From the NCBI GenBank assembly GCA_030037645.1, contig JASHQI010000186.1:1-64000 (forward strand): 64,000 nucleotides of DNA. Reading direction: 5' to 3'. The DNA is from Xanthobacteraceae bacterium (GTDB taxonomy: Bacteria > Pseudomonadota > Alphaproteobacteria > Rhizobiales > Xanthobacteraceae). Each line of letters begins with the position of its first letter. The first letter of the stretch is position 1. A program made the translations under genes and the position numbers. The notes beneath the pieces are model-generated. The model did not search any database and was not told the DNA's origin. It saw only the letters and a program-made list of their open reading frames with translations. Positions 44,321-53,091 of this stretch are shown here, piece by piece.

Positions 44321-44797
44321 TCAATCGTCCCGGTACACCCGCTCGCGGCGTTCATGACGTTCCTGTGCCTCGATCGAAAGCGTGGCGATCGGTCGCGCTT
44401 CAAGCCGCTTGATCGCAATCGGCTCTCCGGTCTCTTCACAATAGCCGTAGGTGCCGTCTTCGATGCGCTGCAACGCCGCGTCTATCTTGGCGATCAGCTT
44501 GCGCTGGCGGTCGCGGGCTCGCAATTCGATGGCCCGGTCGGTTTCGGAGGATGCGCGATCGGCAAGGTCGGGGTGGTTCTGGCTTTCGTCTTGGAGATGC
44601 TGGAGCGTCTCCTTAGCCTCTTTGAGGATGTCCTCCCGCCAGTTCAGTAGTTTGAGGCGGAAATACTCCCGCTGGCGCTCATTCATGAACGGCTCTTTGT
44701 CCGTGGGACGATAGAACCGTTCCATCGGCAGAACGGCTTTACCGTTCTTATCGGACTTGCCGTCGGATCGACCGTTTCGACTTCTTACCAACTGCAT
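44321..44797 (-). CDS. dksA: RNA polymerase-binding transcription factor DksA
   Basis: About 158 residues. The coiled coil includes 'QREYFRLKLLNWREDILKEA' and 'DRASSETDRAIELRARDRQR'. The C-terminal zinc-finger region is 'YGYCEETGEPIAIKRLEARP' then 'ATLSIEAQERHERRERVYRD'. Only one of four canonical Cys ligands remains, as in typical alphaproteobacterial DksA. It works with ppGpp at RNA polymerase. ATG 44797 is my choice; a later ATG (MERFYRP) is also possible. Confidence 0.93.
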   Translation of the reverse strand: MQLVRSRNGRSDGKSDKNGKAVLPMERFYRPTDKEPFMNERQREYFRLKLLNWREDILKEAKETLQHLQDESQNHPDLADRASSETDRAIELRARDRQRKLIAKIDAALQRIEDGTYGYCEETGEPIAIKRLEARPIATLSIEAQERHERRERVYRDD

Positions 44798-44968
44798 GTC
44801 CCTCACTCCGCACGCGACCGGTACGGGGTCCTCCCTCGAGGCTGGCCTATATATCCAGGGTCCATGACAGAGACAATAAAGATCATACCACCGCCTCGCG
44901 TAAAATGTGGCGGCAGCCGCGGTTGCTCCCCGCCGCCCTGCCCGCTTAGCTCGGCTTTCTAGGGAAAT

Positions 44969-45379
44969 TCAGCTTATTCCGGCCTTCGCGAGCTCGACTT
45001 CGACTCGGAGCTCGATCTCGGCCAAAACTTGGTCGAGCTTGTCGTCGCCGGAGCCATCCTTAAGGTCGGCAGTCACAGACTTCAGCCGCAGCATCGTCGC
45101 CTGATCGAGGCTGCCGGCGAGCAGCCCGAGCTTGAGCTCGTCCAGCGCATCCAGCGCCCGCCGGCCGTGCTTGACTGCCCGGCGACGGCGTTCGGTCGGA
45201 TCTTCGATCCCCTGCAGCGCGATCAGCGCGTCAATGCCGCCAACCGTTCGTAACGCGATAGCCGCGCTTTGCGCATGCGGGGCGTCCGCTTCCGAGACCG
45301 TGAAGGTGCCAGCGGCGGAACGCCGGACAACCGATGGTGCGGAGGCGACTGCAGTGCCGTTCGGAGCGTAAACGCGCAT
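44969..45379 (-). CDS. fliX: Flagellar assembly regulator FliX
   Basis: A 136-residue protein. N-terminus 'MRVYAPNGTAVASAPSVVRR' and the C-terminal helical part 'RGRRALDALDELKLGLLAG'-like region match alphaproteobacterial FliX. In Caulobacter FliX regulates the sigma-54 activator FlbD and couples basal body assembly to late gene expression. ATG 45379 chosen as the usual FliX start rather than a frame to 45430. It is divergent from flgI, the same arrangement as in Caulobacter, with a CtrA-like box near its start and a sigma-54 promoter facing flgI. Confidence 0.92.
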   Translation of the reverse strand: MRVYAPNGTAVASAPSVVRRSAAGTFTVSEADAPHAQSAAIALRTVGGIDALIALQGIEDPTERRRRAVKHGRRALDALDELKLGLLAGSLDQATMLRLKSVTADLKDGSGDDKLDQVLAEIELRVEVELAKAGIS

Positions 45380-45402
45380 ACTCAGAAGGTGTCCGGTTAT
45401 GG

Positions 45403-45417
45403 TTAATGTGTGGTAAA
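45403..45417. promoter_or_regulatory. CtrA-like box before fliX
   Basis: TTAATGTGTGGTAAA, read on the minus strand as TTTA-N7-TTAA, is a one-mismatch CtrA box 24 bases upstream of fliX (minus). Confidence 0.5.
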
Positions 45418-45531
45418 AGAGTGCCGGCAATAATTGCCCAAGCCGGCAAGGGCTGCTCGCCCAAGCATTCCAGGCATTCCCACCATCAGATAAATTATCT
45501 TTTTATTTCAATAGCTTATTGCGGCGCCCCA

Positions 45532-45548
45532 CTGGCACGCAACTGGCA
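45532..45548 (+). promoter_or_regulatory. Sigma-54 promoter for the flgI operon
   Basis: CTGGCACGCAACTGGCA keeps GGCACG at -24 and GC at -12 with 10 bases between GG and GC. It is 36 bases upstream of the flgI start. Confidence 0.68.
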
Positions 45549-45583
45549 TCGGTCTTGGCGTCCGACCTCTTGGGGAGCAAGAG

Positions 45584-46693
45584 ATGAAAGGGACGGTCAA
45601 AACCGCGCTTGCTGCGCTGGTGGTTCTCGGCTTTGCCGTCTCACCGGCGGCAGCGATGTCGCGCATCAAGGATCTCGCCAATATCGAGGGTATCCGACAG
45701 AATCAACTGCTCGGCTACGGCCTCGTTGTCGGCCTCAACGGGACCGGCGACACACTCAACAATACGCCATTCACCAAGCAATCCCTGCAGGCCATGTTGG
45801 AACGCCTCGGCGTCAACGTCCGTGGCCAGCAGATCCGTACCGGAAACGTGGCCGCCGTCATGGTCACGGCCAATCTGCCGCCTTTCGCCACCCAAGGCAC
45901 CCGGATCGATGTCACCGCCTCGGCGCTGGGCGATGCCAAGAGCCTTCAAGGGGGCACCCTGCTGGTGACCCCGCTCCTCGGCGCCGATGGCAACGTCTAC
46001 GCCGTTGCTCAGGGCTCGCTCGCCATCGGCGGCTTCGAGGCCGAGGGCGAGGCGGCGAAGATCACGCGTGGCGTCCCGACCGTCGGACGCCTGCCGAACG
46101 GCGCCATCATCGAACGCGAACTCGATTTCTCGCTGGATTCGCTCAATCAACTGCGGCTCGCCTTGCGTAATCCAGACCTCACCACGGCCAAGCGTATCGC
46201 CGTTGCAATCAATGACTACATGGGTGGGCCGATTGCCGAGCCGCTCGATCCTTCGACCGTCCAACTCACGCTGCCGAAGAAACCTCCGGAAAACGTCGTG
46301 GAGCTGCTTACCAACATCGAGCAATTGCAAGTCGAACCGGACAACGCGGCTAAAATCGTTATTGACGAGCGGTCGGGAGTCATCGTCATCGGGCGCGATG
46401 TGCGGGTTTCGACTGTTGCGGTCGCCCAAGGCAATCTGACGGTAACAATTTCGGAATCGCCGCAAGTGAGCCAACCGGCCGCCCTTTCGAGGGGCAGTAC
46501 CATCGTGGTTCCGCGCACTCAGGTCGGCGTCCAGGAGGAAGGCAAGGGCTTAGCCGTCGTCCAGGAAGGCGTTTCTCTACAACAGATCGTCGACGGCCTT
46601 AATGCGCTCGGCATCGGGCCGCGCGACCTGATTGTGATCCTCCAGGCGATTAAGGCAGCCGGCGCCATCCAGGCAGACATCGAGGTGATGTAA
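45584..46693 (+). CDS. flgI: Flagellar P-ring protein FlgI
   Basis: A 369-residue periplasmic P-ring subunit. The signal peptide ends near 'SPAAAMS'. Conserved segments: 'RIKDLANIEGIRQNQLLGYG' near the mature start, 'NTPFTKQSLQAMLERLGVNV', 'GTRIDVTASALGDAKSLQGG', and C-terminal 'VSLQQIVDGLNALGIGPRDL'. Starts the plus-strand flgI-flgJ-flgN-TPR-GT transcript behind a sigma-54 promoter. Its TAA overlaps the next ATG by one base. Confidence 0.97.
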   Translation: MKGTVKTALAALVVLGFAVSPAAAMSRIKDLANIEGIRQNQLLGYGLVVGLNGTGDTLNNTPFTKQSLQAMLERLGVNVRGQQIRTGNVAAVMVTANLPPFATQGTRIDVTASALGDAKSLQGGTLLVTPLLGADGNVYAVAQGSLAIGGFEAEGEAAKITRGVPTVGRLPNGAIIERELDFSLDSLNQLRLALRNPDLTTAKRIAVAINDYMGGPIAEPLDPSTVQLTLPKKPPENVVELLTNIEQLQVEPDNAAKIVIDERSGVIVIGRDVRVSTVAVAQGNLTVTISESPQVSQPAALSRGSTIVVPRTQVGVQEEGKGLAVVQEGVSLQQIVDGLNALGIGPRDLIVILQAIKAAGAIQADIEVM

Positions 46694-47031
46694 TGACAGC
46701 AGGCATAATGCCAAACAGCGCGGACCTTTCCGCGTCGCTTTCCTCAATCGGCGACGCCGCAAATGCGCAAGCGCAGTCGGCGCTGAAGATCAAGGGTAAG
46801 ACAAAGGCTGCCGCGCACGAATTCGAGGCGATGTTTCTCGGCAATATGTTCCAGCAACTGCTCACCGGCGTCGACGGTGACGGGCCGTTCGGCGGTAGTG
46901 GCGCCTTGAAGGTCTGGCGCTCCTTCATGATCGATCAGTATGCCAAGACGTTCGCGCAAAACGGCGGCGTCGGCATTGCCAGCCACGTCTACAACGAATT
47001 GCTGAAGCAACAAGGATTGACCGCATCATGA
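46693..47031 (+). CDS. flgJ: Rod-binding protein, FlgJ N-terminal domain type
   Basis: A 112-residue protein matching only the rod-capping N-terminal half of FlgJ; the muramidase half is absent, as usual in alphaproteobacteria. Key segments are 'AAHEFEAMFLGNMFQQLLTG' and 'IDQYAKTFAQNGGVGIASHV'. It overlaps flgI by one base and the next gene by 4 bases (ATGA), indicating coupled translation. Confidence 0.88.
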   Translation: MTAGIMPNSADLSASLSSIGDAANAQAQSALKIKGKTKAAAHEFEAMFLGNMFQQLLTGVDGDGPFGGSGALKVWRSFMIDQYAKTFAQNGGVGIASHVYNELLKQQGLTAS

Positions 47032-47480
47032 GCCCCATCACGACACCTGCAGACGCAGAGCGGGCGATCGACGACATGACGACGTTGATCGCCAAGCTTT
47101 CCATCATCCTTGAGCAGGAAGCGGATTTGATCCGGGCCGGCCGAGTGAAGCGGGCCACCGAGCTCAGTCCGGCAAAGTCGCAACTCGCAAATGCGCTGTT
47201 CACATCCGGCGAAAAGCTGAAGGCGAACGCGAAATTTCTGTTGAAATCGGTTCCGACACACTGCGCGACGCTGCGGCAGGCGCAAGAAGCGTTCCGCGCC
47301 ATACTGCAAAAGAATATGGTCTTGTTGGCCACGACGCATGCGATATCCGAATCGATCGTGCGGCGGCTTTCCGGAGATCTTGCCCGCAAAGCTTCGCCGC
47401 AAGTCTACGGCGCATCCGGGCGCACCACAGCACCAAACCTGAAGTACAGCCGGCCGCTCGCAGTCAGCCGCACGCTGTAG
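47028..47480 (+). CDS. FlgN-like flagellar export chaperone
   Basis: A 150-residue mostly helical protein. The pattern resembles FlgN family chaperones that deliver the hook-filament junction proteins FlgK and FlgL: 'TTLIAKLSIILEQEADLIRA' and 'LKSVPTHCATLRQAQEAFRA'. It follows flgJ with a 4-base overlap. Assignment rests on helical pattern, size and position, not on a strong motif. Confidence 0.75.
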   Translation: MSPITTPADAERAIDDMTTLIAKLSIILEQEADLIRAGRVKRATELSPAKSQLANALFTSGEKLKANAKFLLKSVPTHCATLRQAQEAFRAILQKNMVLLATTHAISESIVRRLSGDLARKASPQVYGASGRTTAPNLKYSRPLAVSRTL

Positions 47481-47491
47481 CTGGTGCCTGC

Positions 47492-49447
47492 TTGAAGAAA
47501 TCAAGATTTCACCTGAGTGGAGCGCCAAAGCAGTTTGGGCAGCCGCAACGGCCGAGCATATCGCCGCTGGCATCCTCATTTGCCGAAGCCTTGGCGCGAC
47601 ATCAAGCCGGCCGATTGGCGGATGCGGAACGGATTTATAATCAAATCCTTGCAACACGCCCCGATCATTTTGACGCCCGGCATTTGCTGGGCGTCGCTTT
47701 TTTACAGCGCGGCAATCATTCGGAGGCCCTTCGGCAAATTGATCTCGCGCTGAGGAAGAATGCCAACAATGCTCCTGCCCTCAACAATCGCGGTGTGGCG
47801 CTCCAGGAGCTGAAGAGGCCCGAGGAGGCGCTGGCAAGCTTCGACCGCGCGCTTGCTTTGCGGCCGGACTATGTCGAGGCGCACTGCAATCGAGCCAATA
47901 CGTTGAAGGAGCTAAAGCGTTTCGTCCAGGCACTGGCAAGCTACGACCGCGCGCTCGCTTTGCGGCCGGACTACGCTGAGGCGCACTCCAATCGTGGGGC
48001 CACGCTGCACGAGCAGAAGCGGTTCGAAGAGTCGCTGTCGAGCTGCGACCGCGCCCTCATGCTGCGGCCTAACTACCCCGAGGCGCACTGCAATCGAGCC
48101 AATGCCCTGCATGGCCTGAAGCGTTTCGAGGAAGCCCTGTCGGCCTACGATCGCGCAATTGCGCTGCGGCCAGACTACGTCGAGGCGCATTCAAACCGGG
48201 GCAGCACCCTCTACGAGCTGTATCGGTTCGACGAAGCATTGGCGAGTTACGATCGCGCACTCACGTTACGACCGGATTTCGCCGAGGCGCATTCCAATCG
48301 CGGCAACTCCTTGCAAGAGCTGAGGCGGTTCGATGAGGCACTGCAAAACTACGACCGCGCGATCGCGCTGCGACCAGACTTTGCCGCGGCACACTCCAAT
48401 CGGGGCAGCGCTTTGAGGGAGCTAAATCGGTACGCGGAGGCGCTCGCGTGCTTTGACCGTGCGCTTGCGCTGCAGCCGGGCTTTGCCGATGCACATTTCA
48501 ATGCAGCACTGTGCCGAATGCTGAACGGCGATCTTCGGCCCGGCTGGGACGAATACGAATGGAGATGGGAAACCGATCAACTGAAGGGCGAAAAGCGAAA
48601 TTTCGCACAACCGCAATGGACCGGGTCGAATGAGATCGAGGGCAAAACCATTCTTCTCCACGCGGAGCAGGGTCTTGGCGACACGATCCAGTTTTGCCGC
48701 TACGTCCGGCAGGTCGCCGAGCGCGCCGAGCGCGTGATTCTGGAAGTCCAGAAGCCGCTGCAGGAGCTGCTGGGCACGTTGCCGGGCGCCACACAAGTCA
48801 TATCAAGAGGCGACCCACTGCCCGATTTCGATATGCATTGTCCATTGCTGAGCCTGCCGTTGGCCTTCGCGACACAGCTAGAGACGATCCCGGCGGTCAC
48901 GCCGTACCTCGTGGTAGTCGAGACCAAGAGGAATGTATGGGACCATCGTCTCGGCAAGCGCGAAAAGCCCAGAGTCGGCTTGGTATGGGCGGGTGATCCG
49001 CGGAAGCGGCTGCCTAACGCAAATCGGATCGACCGCCAGCGAAGTATCGAATTTGATCGGCTGGCGCCGCTTTTTGAGGTCACCGAATGCGAATTCTACA
49101 GCCTGCAGAAGGGCGACCATGCTGTCGCTCAACTGCAGCGAAGTCCTCTGCGTGATCGTGTGATCGACTGGAGCAAAGACTTCCACGACTTTTCGGATAC
49201 GGCCGCGCTGATCGATAATTTGGACTTGGTCATTGCCGTGGACACGTCCGTGGCGCATCTCGCCGGCGCGCTTGGCAAGCCGCTTTGGCTGCTTAACCGT
49301 TACAACACCTGTTGGCGCTGGCTGCTCGATCGCACCGACAGCCCATGGTATCCGACTGCGCGCTTGTTTCGGCAGGATGAAACGCGGGAATGGGATCAGG
49401 TCATCGCGCGTGTCGCACTCGCATTGCAGGATCACGTTCGTGGATGA
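47492..49447 (+). CDS. TPR protein with heptosyltransferase-like domain, putative flagellar glycosyltransferase
   Basis: A 651-residue paralogue of the proteins at 41904 and 49545. Residues ~30-335 are TPR repeats of 34 residues, several nearly identical at DNA level ('EAHSNRGSTLYELYRFDEAL'). The GT-B part has 'GKTILLHAEQGLGDTIQFCR' (~395) and 'VIAVDTSVAHLAGALGKPLW' (~580). No ATG is available near the start; the frame begins at TTG 47492, 11 bases after the flgN-like stop, and a weak ribosome site makes this start tentative. Being cotranscribed with flgI suggests a flagellar acceptor. Confidence 0.82.
   Translation: MKKSRFHLSGAPKQFGQPQRPSISPLASSFAEALARHQAGRLADAERIYNQILATRPDHFDARHLLGVAFLQRGNHSEALRQIDLALRKNANNAPALNNRGVALQELKRPEEALASFDRALALRPDYVEAHCNRANTLKELKRFVQALASYDRALALRPDYAEAHSNRGATLHEQKRFEESLSSCDRALMLRPNYPEAHCNRANALHGLKRFEEALSAYDRAIALRPDYVEAHSNRGSTLYELYRFDEALASYDRALTLRPDFAEAHSNRGNSLQELRRFDEALQNYDRAIALRPDFAAAHSNRGSALRELNRYAEALACFDRALALQPGFADAHFNAALCRMLNGDLRPGWDEYEWRWETDQLKGEKRNFAQPQWTGSNEIEGKTILLHAEQGLGDTIQFCRYVRQVAERAERVILEVQKPLQELLGTLPGATQVISRGDPLPDFDMHCPLLSLPLAFATQLETIPAVTPYLVVVETKRNVWDHRLGKREKPRVGLVWAGDPRKRLPNANRIDRQRSIEFDRLAPLFEVTECEFYSLQKGDHAVAQLQRSPLRDRVIDWSKDFHDFSDTAALIDNLDLVIAVDTSVAHLAGALGKPLWLLNRYNTCWRWLLDRTDSPWYPTARLFRQDETREWDQVIARVALALQDHVRG
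47796..48500 (+). repeat. 102-base tandem repeats encoding TPR units
   Basis: About seven consecutive 102-base units, each encoding a 34-residue TPR with the core pattern 'EAHxNRGxxLxELxRFxEAL'. Adjacent units are similar enough in DNA (repeated GAGGCGCA, GACCGCGC, GCTGCGGCC) that slippage or recombination could change copy number. Confidence 0.75.
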
Positions 49448-49502
49448 TCCCCAAAAATCCGCAACGCACCGCATTCGCACTTAAACTCGGTGGCGCGAGA
49501 TT

Positions 49503-49527
49503 CGATACCGGGAACCGATCGGTATCG
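49503..49527. terminator. Possible shared terminator hairpin between convergent genes
   Basis: CGATACCG (49503-49510) pairs with CGGTATCG (49520-49527) in the 97-base gap between the convergent TPR-glycosyltransferase genes. There is no clear T-run, so function is uncertain. Confidence 0.35.
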
Positions 49528-49544
49528 ATTCTGCCGCCGCGCTC

Positions 49545-52052
49545 TCAACGGCGACGACACGCTACCTCGGCGAGTTCGCCGCGCAGCCGCTCTAGTAACT
49601 CGTCCCAGTCGCCGATTGACCTTTGCCGGAATATACGCATCGTCGGATACCATGGGCTGTCGGTGCGATCGAGCAGCCAGCGAAAATCGGGAGAGTACGG
49701 CAACAGCAACGCGACAGCCTTGCCCATCGCGCCAGCCAGATGCGCAACCGAAGTGTCGACTGCGACGACCAGGTCGAGCACTGCGACAACCGCGGCGGTA
49801 TCGGCAAAATCGGTAAATTCGCTGCCGAGCTGGCTCACCCCGTGATCGCGCAAGACGGCCGCCTGCGCGTCGCTCACTTCTTTCTGCACACTGATGAAAT
49901 CGAGGCCCGGAACGGATAGCACGCTTGTCAAACGATCAAACGGCAGCGAGCGATTGCGGTCGTTCATGTGCACCCGGGTACCTGCCCAGCACAATCCAAT
50001 GCGCGGCCGCCCATTCTGCGGCAGCCGCGGCCACCAGCTATCGGCATACTCCTGGAACGGGCGCAGATAAGGAACGTTCGCCGGCACCGTGGCAAGTTCC
50101 GTTCCGAACGCCAGCGGCAGGCTCAGCATTGGACAACGCAGGTCAAAATCCGGCAACAAATCGCCATCGGTGAAAACTCCGGAAATGTCCGGCACCGACC
50201 ACATCAGCGTTTTGAGCGGTGGCTGCACCACGAGCAGGACTTTTGCCCCGAGCGCGGCAACGAGTGGCGCATAGCGCACGAACTGAATCGTGTCGCCAAA
50301 GCCCTGTTCGGCATGAAGCAGAATCGTCTTCCCCTTTAGGTCCTTTTCTCCATCCCAGATCGGTTGACGATAGTCGCCGAGCTGCAACGCCAGGTCCTTT
50401 CTCTTCCAGCGATACTCGTACTGCTTCCAACCCTCATGGAAATCGCCTAAGCACAAGCGCGCGATCGCGGAGTTGAAATTCGCATCGGCATGGTCCGGCT
50501 CGAGCGCCAGCACCTCGGCGTAGCTGGCGAGCGCCTCCTCCACGCGCCGTTGCTTGAGAAAAGCATTGCCGCGATTGACATGCGCGGCAATGTCGTGCGG
50601 CGCGACGGCAAGCGCTTTTTCGTAACAGGCGAACGCTTCGTCGAATCGATTCAATTCGGCAAGCGCCGCGCCCCGGTCAGAGAGCACCGATGCGTAGTCC
50701 GGCTTGATCGCGAGCGCCGTGTCGTAATTCTCCAACGCCTCAGCGTAGCGCCTATCACGGATAAAAGCTTTTCCACGATTGATCCAAGCGATGACATTGT
50801 CGGGCTCTCTGGCAACGATGTTATCAAAGATCGTGCGAGCCTCGCCGATCCGATCAAGGTCCAGCAGAATTACGCCACGATTGATCTGGATGTCGGTCCG
50901 CTCCGGCGCCGCCGCCAGCGCCGCGTCGTAGCTTGCCAGAGCCTCCTCAGCACGCCCGAGCTTGCCGAGGATAACGCCGCGGACAGTGAGCGTGTCGGGC
51001 CGCACAGGGTCCTTCGTCAGGATCTTGTCGCATGCCCCAAGCGCTTCCTCGAGGCGATCCAGCATCATCAGCAAACCAACTCTACCGTGTTGCGATCTAA
51101 GATCATTCGGATCGATCGCGAGCGCGCGGTCGTAGAATGGCAGCGCCTCGCCAGGCCGCTCCAGCGTCATCAACGCGAGAATGAGATTGTTGAGTGCATC
51201 GAGGCGTTGCGGCTCGAACGCAAGCACCCGCTCATAGCTCGCGCGCGCCTCCTCCGCTCTGTCGAGCCCTAACAAGGCGTTGCCGCGATTGTAAAGCGCA
51301 TCGGTGTAATCGGGTCTTTCGGCAAGCGCACGTTCGCAACTTTGCAACGCTTCCTGGTACTGCCGAAGCTCCACAAGCACGACGCTGCGATTGTTGAGTA
51401 CTTCGGTGTGGTCCGGTTCGATCGCGAGAGCGGCGTCATAGGCGGAAAGCGCCTCTTCCGGTCGCTTGAGCGCGCAGAGCGCGACGCCGCGCAGGTTGAG
51501 CGCCGCAACGTGGCGCGGTCGCAGTGTCAACGCCTTGGCGTAGTCGGAAAGAGCCTCTTCGTGCCGATCGACCGCACAGAGCGTATTGCCCCGATTACAA
51601 AGTGCATCGATATGATTTGGCGCAAGGATGAGTGCGCGGTCATAGCTCGCCAGAGCTTCCGTGTATCTTCCCAGTCCCTTCAGCGCGTTGCCGCGATTGT
51701 AATGCGTGCTGGCATCGCTTCCGTGTATCGTCAATACTTTGTCGAAATTTTCCAGCGCCTCCTGGTGACGCTTGAGTGCATCAAGAATGACGCCGTAATT
51801 CGTCAGCGCGCTCACCGATCCCGGCTCTGCCTTGAGCGCAGCTGCTACCAGCCGAAGAGCCTCCACCGATCGACCTTGTTGGTGTTTGAGCACTCCGCCG
51901 AGGTGCAGCGCATCGAAGTTGTGCGGATCGCTCGCGAGGACGCAATCGTAGAGCCGCTCCGCTTCCTTGAGTTGCCCGTGCTGGTGCAGCGCCAGCGCCT
52001 GGTCGATGAGGCGCGAGGTTTGCGCCCGCTTCGCCGTTGCGTCCTTCACCAT
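49545..52052 (-). CDS. Large TPR protein with heptosyltransferase-like domain, putative flagellar glycosyltransferase
   Basis: An 835-residue paralogue with about fifteen TPR units (~10-540), e.g. 'LYDCVLASDPHNFDALHLGG' and 'ALCNRGNTLCAVDRHEEALS'. A GT-B-like domain follows with 'GKTILLHAEQGFGDTIQFVR' (~575) and 'VVAVDTSVAHLAGAMGKAVA' (~765), ending 'DSPWYPTMRIFRQ'. It is divergent from the serine-rich flagellin-IN-like gene at 52231 across a 178-base gap with a CtrA-like box, so enzyme and possible acceptor may be co-regulated. Confidence 0.85.
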   Translation of the reverse strand: MVKDATAKRAQTSRLIDQALALHQHGQLKEAERLYDCVLASDPHNFDALHLGGVLKHQQGRSVEALRLVAAALKAEPGSVSALTNYGVILDALKRHQEALENFDKVLTIHGSDASTHYNRGNALKGLGRYTEALASYDRALILAPNHIDALCNRGNTLCAVDRHEEALSDYAKALTLRPRHVAALNLRGVALCALKRPEEALSAYDAALAIEPDHTEVLNNRSVVLVELRQYQEALQSCERALAERPDYTDALYNRGNALLGLDRAEEARASYERVLAFEPQRLDALNNLILALMTLERPGEALPFYDRALAIDPNDLRSQHGRVGLLMMLDRLEEALGACDKILTKDPVRPDTLTVRGVILGKLGRAEEALASYDAALAAAPERTDIQINRGVILLDLDRIGEARTIFDNIVAREPDNVIAWINRGKAFIRDRRYAEALENYDTALAIKPDYASVLSDRGAALAELNRFDEAFACYEKALAVAPHDIAAHVNRGNAFLKQRRVEEALASYAEVLALEPDHADANFNSAIARLCLGDFHEGWKQYEYRWKRKDLALQLGDYRQPIWDGEKDLKGKTILLHAEQGFGDTIQFVRYAPLVAALGAKVLLVVQPPLKTLMWSVPDISGVFTDGDLLPDFDLRCPMLSLPLAFGTELATVPANVPYLRPFQEYADSWWPRLPQNGRPRIGLCWAGTRVHMNDRNRSLPFDRLTSVLSVPGLDFISVQKEVSDAQAAVLRDHGVSQLGSEFTDFADTAAVVAVLDLVVAVDTSVAHLAGAMGKAVALLLPYSPDFRWLLDRTDSPWYPTMRIFRQRSIGDWDELLERLRGELAEVACRRR

Positions 52053-52133
52053 CCCGGACCCATGTCGGCCGTGATCGATCTCAGCCAGCCCGGAAACGCC
52101 GGCGGTCGCTGCTGCGAAAGTCGGGCAAGATGG

Positions 52134-52148
52134 TTAACCAAGCGTAAA
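52134..52148. promoter_or_regulatory. CtrA-like box in the divergent gap
   Basis: TTAACCAAGCGTAAA (TTAA-N7-TAAA, one mismatch) is 82 bases from both divergent starts, the 835-residue TPR glycosyltransferase (minus) and the Ser-rich protein (plus). Confidence 0.5.
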
Positions 52149-52230
52149 TCCGCACGACGAGAACACCGGATATTAACTGTGCGCTGGCATCAATGGCTGG
52201 TCACGCGACAAGAGTGCCCGGCCAATTCCC

Positions 52231-53082
52231 ATGAGCGTCAGCAGCATTTCGTTCTACCAGCAGGATCAAAGTTACTGGCAGAATCAGCAGTCCTGGAGCC
52301 AGGCTGAGTCGGCTGACAACTCGCTCATCAACACGATCGGACAGGCCGAGGTCACCCAGGCGAAGGGCCTCGCCAGCATCGCCAACCAGACAGCTTTGAA
52401 CCGCGTCGACAACGAGATCACGGCCCTGGTGCAGAGTGTGCTATCGGGCAATTCAACGTCATCATCGTCGAGCAGTTCGACCGGGTCTTCCAATTCCAGC
52501 TCCAGCGGCTCTTCCTCCAGCTCTTCGGCCGCTCCGGCGACCGGAACCGGTACGGCGCCGCTCACGACGAGCACCCCGCTGTCCAGTCTCGGGATTCTTC
52601 CGGGAGGCACGATCACTGTCAGCGCCGGCGCCAATATGACGGTCTACACCTCGACGGGAAACGACACCGTCGCCGACCTCATCGACGCACTCAATGTGGA
52701 TCTCCCGACCAACGCGCAGGTGACCGCCTCGCTGAACAGCAAGGGCCAGTTGGTCATCACCGGCAGAAATACCACTGACACCTTCGTTGTGGGAGGCACC
52801 GGCATCGACGCCTCCGCTATCGGCTTCGGTATCGGGAACAATACATTTGAGCCGACCAAACCCTCTTCCAGTTCGTCCAATGCCTCCGGCACGTCGAGCT
52901 CTTCAGATTCCTCAAGCTCTTCAACGGCGTCCTCATCGACCGGAAGCAGCAATTCGTCGTCAAATTCGTCCACCACTGCCGCCCCGACCGACACGTCGCT
53001 GGCGCTTCAAACCTTCAGCACCGCGGCATCTATCCTATCTGCCGACGGCGTCGGCGGCACTTTGGTCGATATGCTGGCTTGA
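52231..53082 (+). CDS. Serine-rich protein with flagellin-IN-like domain
   Basis: A 283-residue protein of unusual composition. An N-terminal helical ~70 residues ('ITALVQSVLSG') is followed by a Ser/Thr/Asn tract (~74-105). A folded segment (~118-200: 'GILPGGTITVSAGANMTVYT', 'DLIDALNVDLPTNAQVTASL', 'GQLVITGRN') resembles the flagellin-IN/hook module. A second Ser/Thr/Asn tract (~215-255) precedes a helical end ('ILSADGVGGTLVDMLA'). No signal peptide, so flagellar export is plausible. The Ser tracts look like O-glycosylation zones and the gene is flanked by glycosyltransferases. Family not recognised. Confidence 0.72.
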   Translation: MSVSSISFYQQDQSYWQNQQSWSQAESADNSLINTIGQAEVTQAKGLASIANQTALNRVDNEITALVQSVLSGNSTSSSSSSSTGSSNSSSSGSSSSSSAAPATGTGTAPLTTSTPLSSLGILPGGTITVSAGANMTVYTSTGNDTVADLIDALNVDLPTNAQVTASLNSKGQLVITGRNTTDTFVVGGTGIDASAIGFGIGNNTFEPTKPSSSSSNASGTSSSSDSSSSSTASSSTGSSNSSSNSSTTAAPTDTSLALQTFSTAASILSADGVGGTLVDMLA

Positions 53083-53091
53083 CCGGCGCGC

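Noticed and set aside
44164-44412. Plus-strand 82-residue frame before dksA
   Set aside because: No family resemblance; overlaps the dksA 3' end in antisense and has shadow-like composition.
47796-48500. CRISPR-like or satellite array
   Set aside because: The periodic DNA is in-frame coding sequence for 34-residue TPR units (102-base period).
51342-52307. Plus-strand 321-residue frame opposite the large TPR gene
   Set aside because: Antisense shadow of TPR repeats, and it runs into the real plus-strand gene at 52231 in a different frame.
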